Shown here in pieces: positions 9,243 through 11,110 of a stretch of DNA of 11,110 nucleotides. The DNA comes from Planctomycetaceae bacterium (GTDB lineage Bacteria; Planctomycetota; Planctomycetia; Planctomycetales; Planctomycetaceae). How positions within the stretch are numbered: the first letter of the stretch is position 1; each line of letters starts with the position of its first letter. The stretch spans positions 1 to 11,110 of the forward strand of contig JAGQQT010000089.1 in NCBI GenBank assembly GCA_020426065.1, written 5' to 3'. The position numbers and the translations under genes are program-made. The notes beneath the pieces were generated by a model. That model was not told where the DNA came from, did no database searches, and worked only from the letters and a program-made list of their open reading frames with translations.

Positions 9243-11110
9243 TCAGATATCCCGTTTGGTCATCAACAGCAGGATGGGGCTGGCCACGTAAATCGAGCTA
9301 TAGGTACCAACCACAATACCTGTCAACAGACAGTAGGCAAAGCCGTGTAGACCTTCACCTCCCAGCAGATAGAGGATAATCACCACGATCAATGTGGTAG
9401 CTGAGGTCAGCAAGGTACGGGCCAAAGTCTGGTTCAAGCTCGCGTCAATCATCTCGCGAGTGATGTTCGGGTTCTTGCCTCGGACTTCACGAATACGGTC
9501 GAACACGACGATGGTATCGTTCAGCGAGTATCCGATGATCGTCAGGAAGGCAGCAATCATCGGCAGGTTGATCTTGAAGTCAACCAGTCCCAGCATTGGG
9601 CCAATCGGCGTACGGCTCAGGACAGAGCCGATAGCAACCAGTCCCAGCACGCAAAGCACGTCGTGAATCAGGGCAACCACGGCTGCCAGACCGAAGGCCA
9701 GGCGGGTAAACCGGAACCAGACATAGGCAATAATCGCCGCCAGTGACAGCAGAATGGCCTTAATTGCAGACCACTTTGCTTCACCAGCCACCGCTGAACT
9801 GAATGTGTTGACTTCATCCAGAATAGGACGATCAGTCATGGACTGTTGCATGTCAGCCAGAGACTGCTGCACGACCTCTTTACTCACTTCAGGACGGACC
9901 TGCAGTTTGACCTGGGAGAAGCGTTTCACCGAGGATTCTTTGGCATCCACTCCGGAGCCAGCAGTTCCCACCAGGCTGATCAGGGATGCGGTCTCATCAG
10001 AATTGAGTGCATCGTTACCGGTCACACCCGCATAGGCCTCAAGGAAAAGATCCTGAACGGTGCTGGTTGTCACTTCACCAGAAAAGCTCAACACGGCTTC
10101 TGTTCCGCCGGCAAAGAAGTCAGGAGCAGCGGCGGTGCTGGTTTCTCCTTCAGCTGCTTTCGGGATTTCCGTGGGCTCCCCGAATTCCATTGTCACTTTG
10201 GTCAGTTCATGTCCCGAGTTTTCGAAGGCCAGGTTGACCTTGCGGCGGACATCAACGGTGTCTTCATCTTTGGTTCGCAGGCGGAAATAAATCTCATCTG
10301 CTCCGCCTTCCTCCAGAGAAGGGACGACCAGACGTTCCAGAGAGAGGTCGTTTCCGAACTCTTTCTCCAGAGAAGCCCGAGCTTCATCGATTCCCGGGTT
10401 GTCCTGGAACTGGAAGGTCACCATCGAACCCCCGGTGAAATCAATATCCAGATTATCATTGCCGCGGGAGAACAGGACTGCCATGCCCCCCAGAATCAGG
10501 CCCAGTGACAGCACTGTGGCCAGTTTCTGTTTGCCCATGAAATCAAAGGCTGTACCACTGCGGACAAAGCTCCAGCCGAGCATGTTGCCAGGTGTGATCA
10601 GTTTCAGTCGCTCGAACATATCGAACATCAACCGCCCGAAGTACAACGCACTGAACATACTCATCAGAATGCCGATAAACAGCAGTGCGGCAAATCCTTT
10701 GACCTGCTCCGTTCCGCCGCTGTAAAGAATGACTGCCGTAATCAGAGTGGTCAGGTTGGCATCGATAATGGTCGAAAATGCCTTGGAAAATCCGTTGTGT
10801 ATCGCCATTCTCAGGCTGGCACCCTTGGCCAGTTCTTCTCGCATACGCTCGAAAATCAGCACGTTGGCATCAACCGCCATCCCGATGGTCAGAACCAGAC
10901 CGGCCAGACCAGGGAGCGTGAAGGTGGCATCAAACAGGGCCATTGCCCCCAGAATCAGAATCACGTTCAGCACCAGAGACAGGTTCGCAATCAGCCCCGC
11001 CATCCAGTAATACACCAGCATGAAGCCGACCACGACCACTGCAGCAACAATGATGGCCGTCTTCCCTTTTTCCTGCACATCCACACCCAGCAGTGGGCTG
11101 ATGGTATATT
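9243..11110 (-). CDS. secDF: SecD-SecF fusion protein translocase subunit, 5' end cut by window edge
   Basis: Membrane component that works with SecYEG and uses the proton gradient to complete export of proteins. The window holds the last 621 residues; the frame is open to position 11110, so the start and the SecD periplasmic domain lie outside. The visible SecD part has five membrane helices with the conserved GLVLTIGMAVDANVLIFER and the following IREE-like MREEL. SecF begins near the NMLGWSFV stretch, has its first helix, then LDIDFTGG, a large periplasmic region, and the last helices with GYSLNDTIVVFDRIRE and SLNQTLARTLLTSATTL. Both halves keep the Asp residues of these conserved helices (AVDANV, LNDTIV). 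The SecF periplasmic region between IDFTGG and the next helix is about 220 residues, roughly twice the usual length, with an added stretch holding a Thr/Ala-rich linker. The gene converges on the shared terminator 16 bases beyond its TGA. Confidence 0.97.
   Translation of the reverse strand, partial: YTISPLLGVDVQEKGKTAIIVAAVVVVGFMLVYYWMAGLIANLSLVLNVILILGAMALFDATFTLPGLAGLVLTIGMAVDANVLIFERMREELAKGASLRMAIHNGFSKAFSTIIDANLTTLITAVILYSGGTEQVKGFAALLFIGILMSMFSALYFGRLMFDMFERLKLITPGNMLGWSFVRSGTAFDFMGKQKLATVLSLGLILGGMAVLFSRGNDNLDIDFTGGSMVTFQFQDNPGIDEARASLEKEFGNDLSLERLVVPSLEEGGADEIYFRLRTKDEDTVDVRRKVNLAFENSGHELTKVTMEFGEPTEIPKAAEGETSTAAAPDFFAGGTEAVLSFSGEVTTSTVQDLFLEAYAGVTGNDALNSDETASLISLVGTAGSGVDAKESSVKRFSQVKLQVRPEVSKEVVQQSLADMQQSMTDRPILDEVNTFSSAVAGEAKWSAIKAILLSLAAIIAYVWFRFTRLAFGLAAVVALIHDVLCVLGLVAIGSVLSRTPIGPMLGLVDFKINLPMIAAFLTIIGYSLNDTIVVFDRIREVRGKNPNITREMIDASLNQTLARTLLTSATTLIVVIILYLLGGEGLHGFAYCLLTGIVVGTYSSIYVASPILLLMTKRDI

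Overview
The window reads as a piece of bacterial chromosome with six protein genes, two of which run off the edges. The set suggests a planctomycete-type bacterium. It has a fused SecD-SecF with an unusually large SecF periplasmic region, a charged low-complexity protein with a short conserved-looking C-terminal segment, a squalene/phytoene synthase-family enzyme, and little use of Shine-Dalgarno sites. This assignment is inferred from gene style; there is no rRNA or other phylogenetic marker in the window.

Left part, minus strand: gltB (glutamate synthase large subunit) fills positions 1-4382 and is cut at its 3' end by the window edge. About 200 bases upstream, on the same strand, is a LysR-family regulator gene (4590-5531). 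Regulator next to gltB recalls the GltC-gltAB pairing of Bacillus, so control of glutamate synthesis from glutamine and 2-oxoglutarate is a reasonable hypothesis. The gap between the two genes holds four inverted repeats that may be operators or leader RNA structure.

Middle part: a 331-base divergent intergenic region (5532-5862) carries a dyad over the likely lysR promoter and two further inverted-repeat structures. It is followed on the plus strand by three genes that look like one transcription unit: a multi-spanning membrane protein of unknown function (5863-6771), a 432-residue disordered acidic/arginine-rich protein of unknown function (6851-8149), and a squalene/phytoene synthase-family enzyme (about 8234-9148). 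This unit ends at a strong hairpin terminator (9191-9227).

Right part, minus strand: a secDF fusion gene converges on that terminator and runs out of the window at its 5' end. The terminator has an A-tract on one side and a T-tract on the other, so it can serve both convergent units.

I see no tRNA, rRNA, CRISPR array, insertion sequence or prophage gene. Most of the window is ordinary core metabolism and secretion. The parts least explained by known families are the disordered protein, the membrane protein beside it, the extra segment in SecF and the repeats in the lysR-gltB gap.
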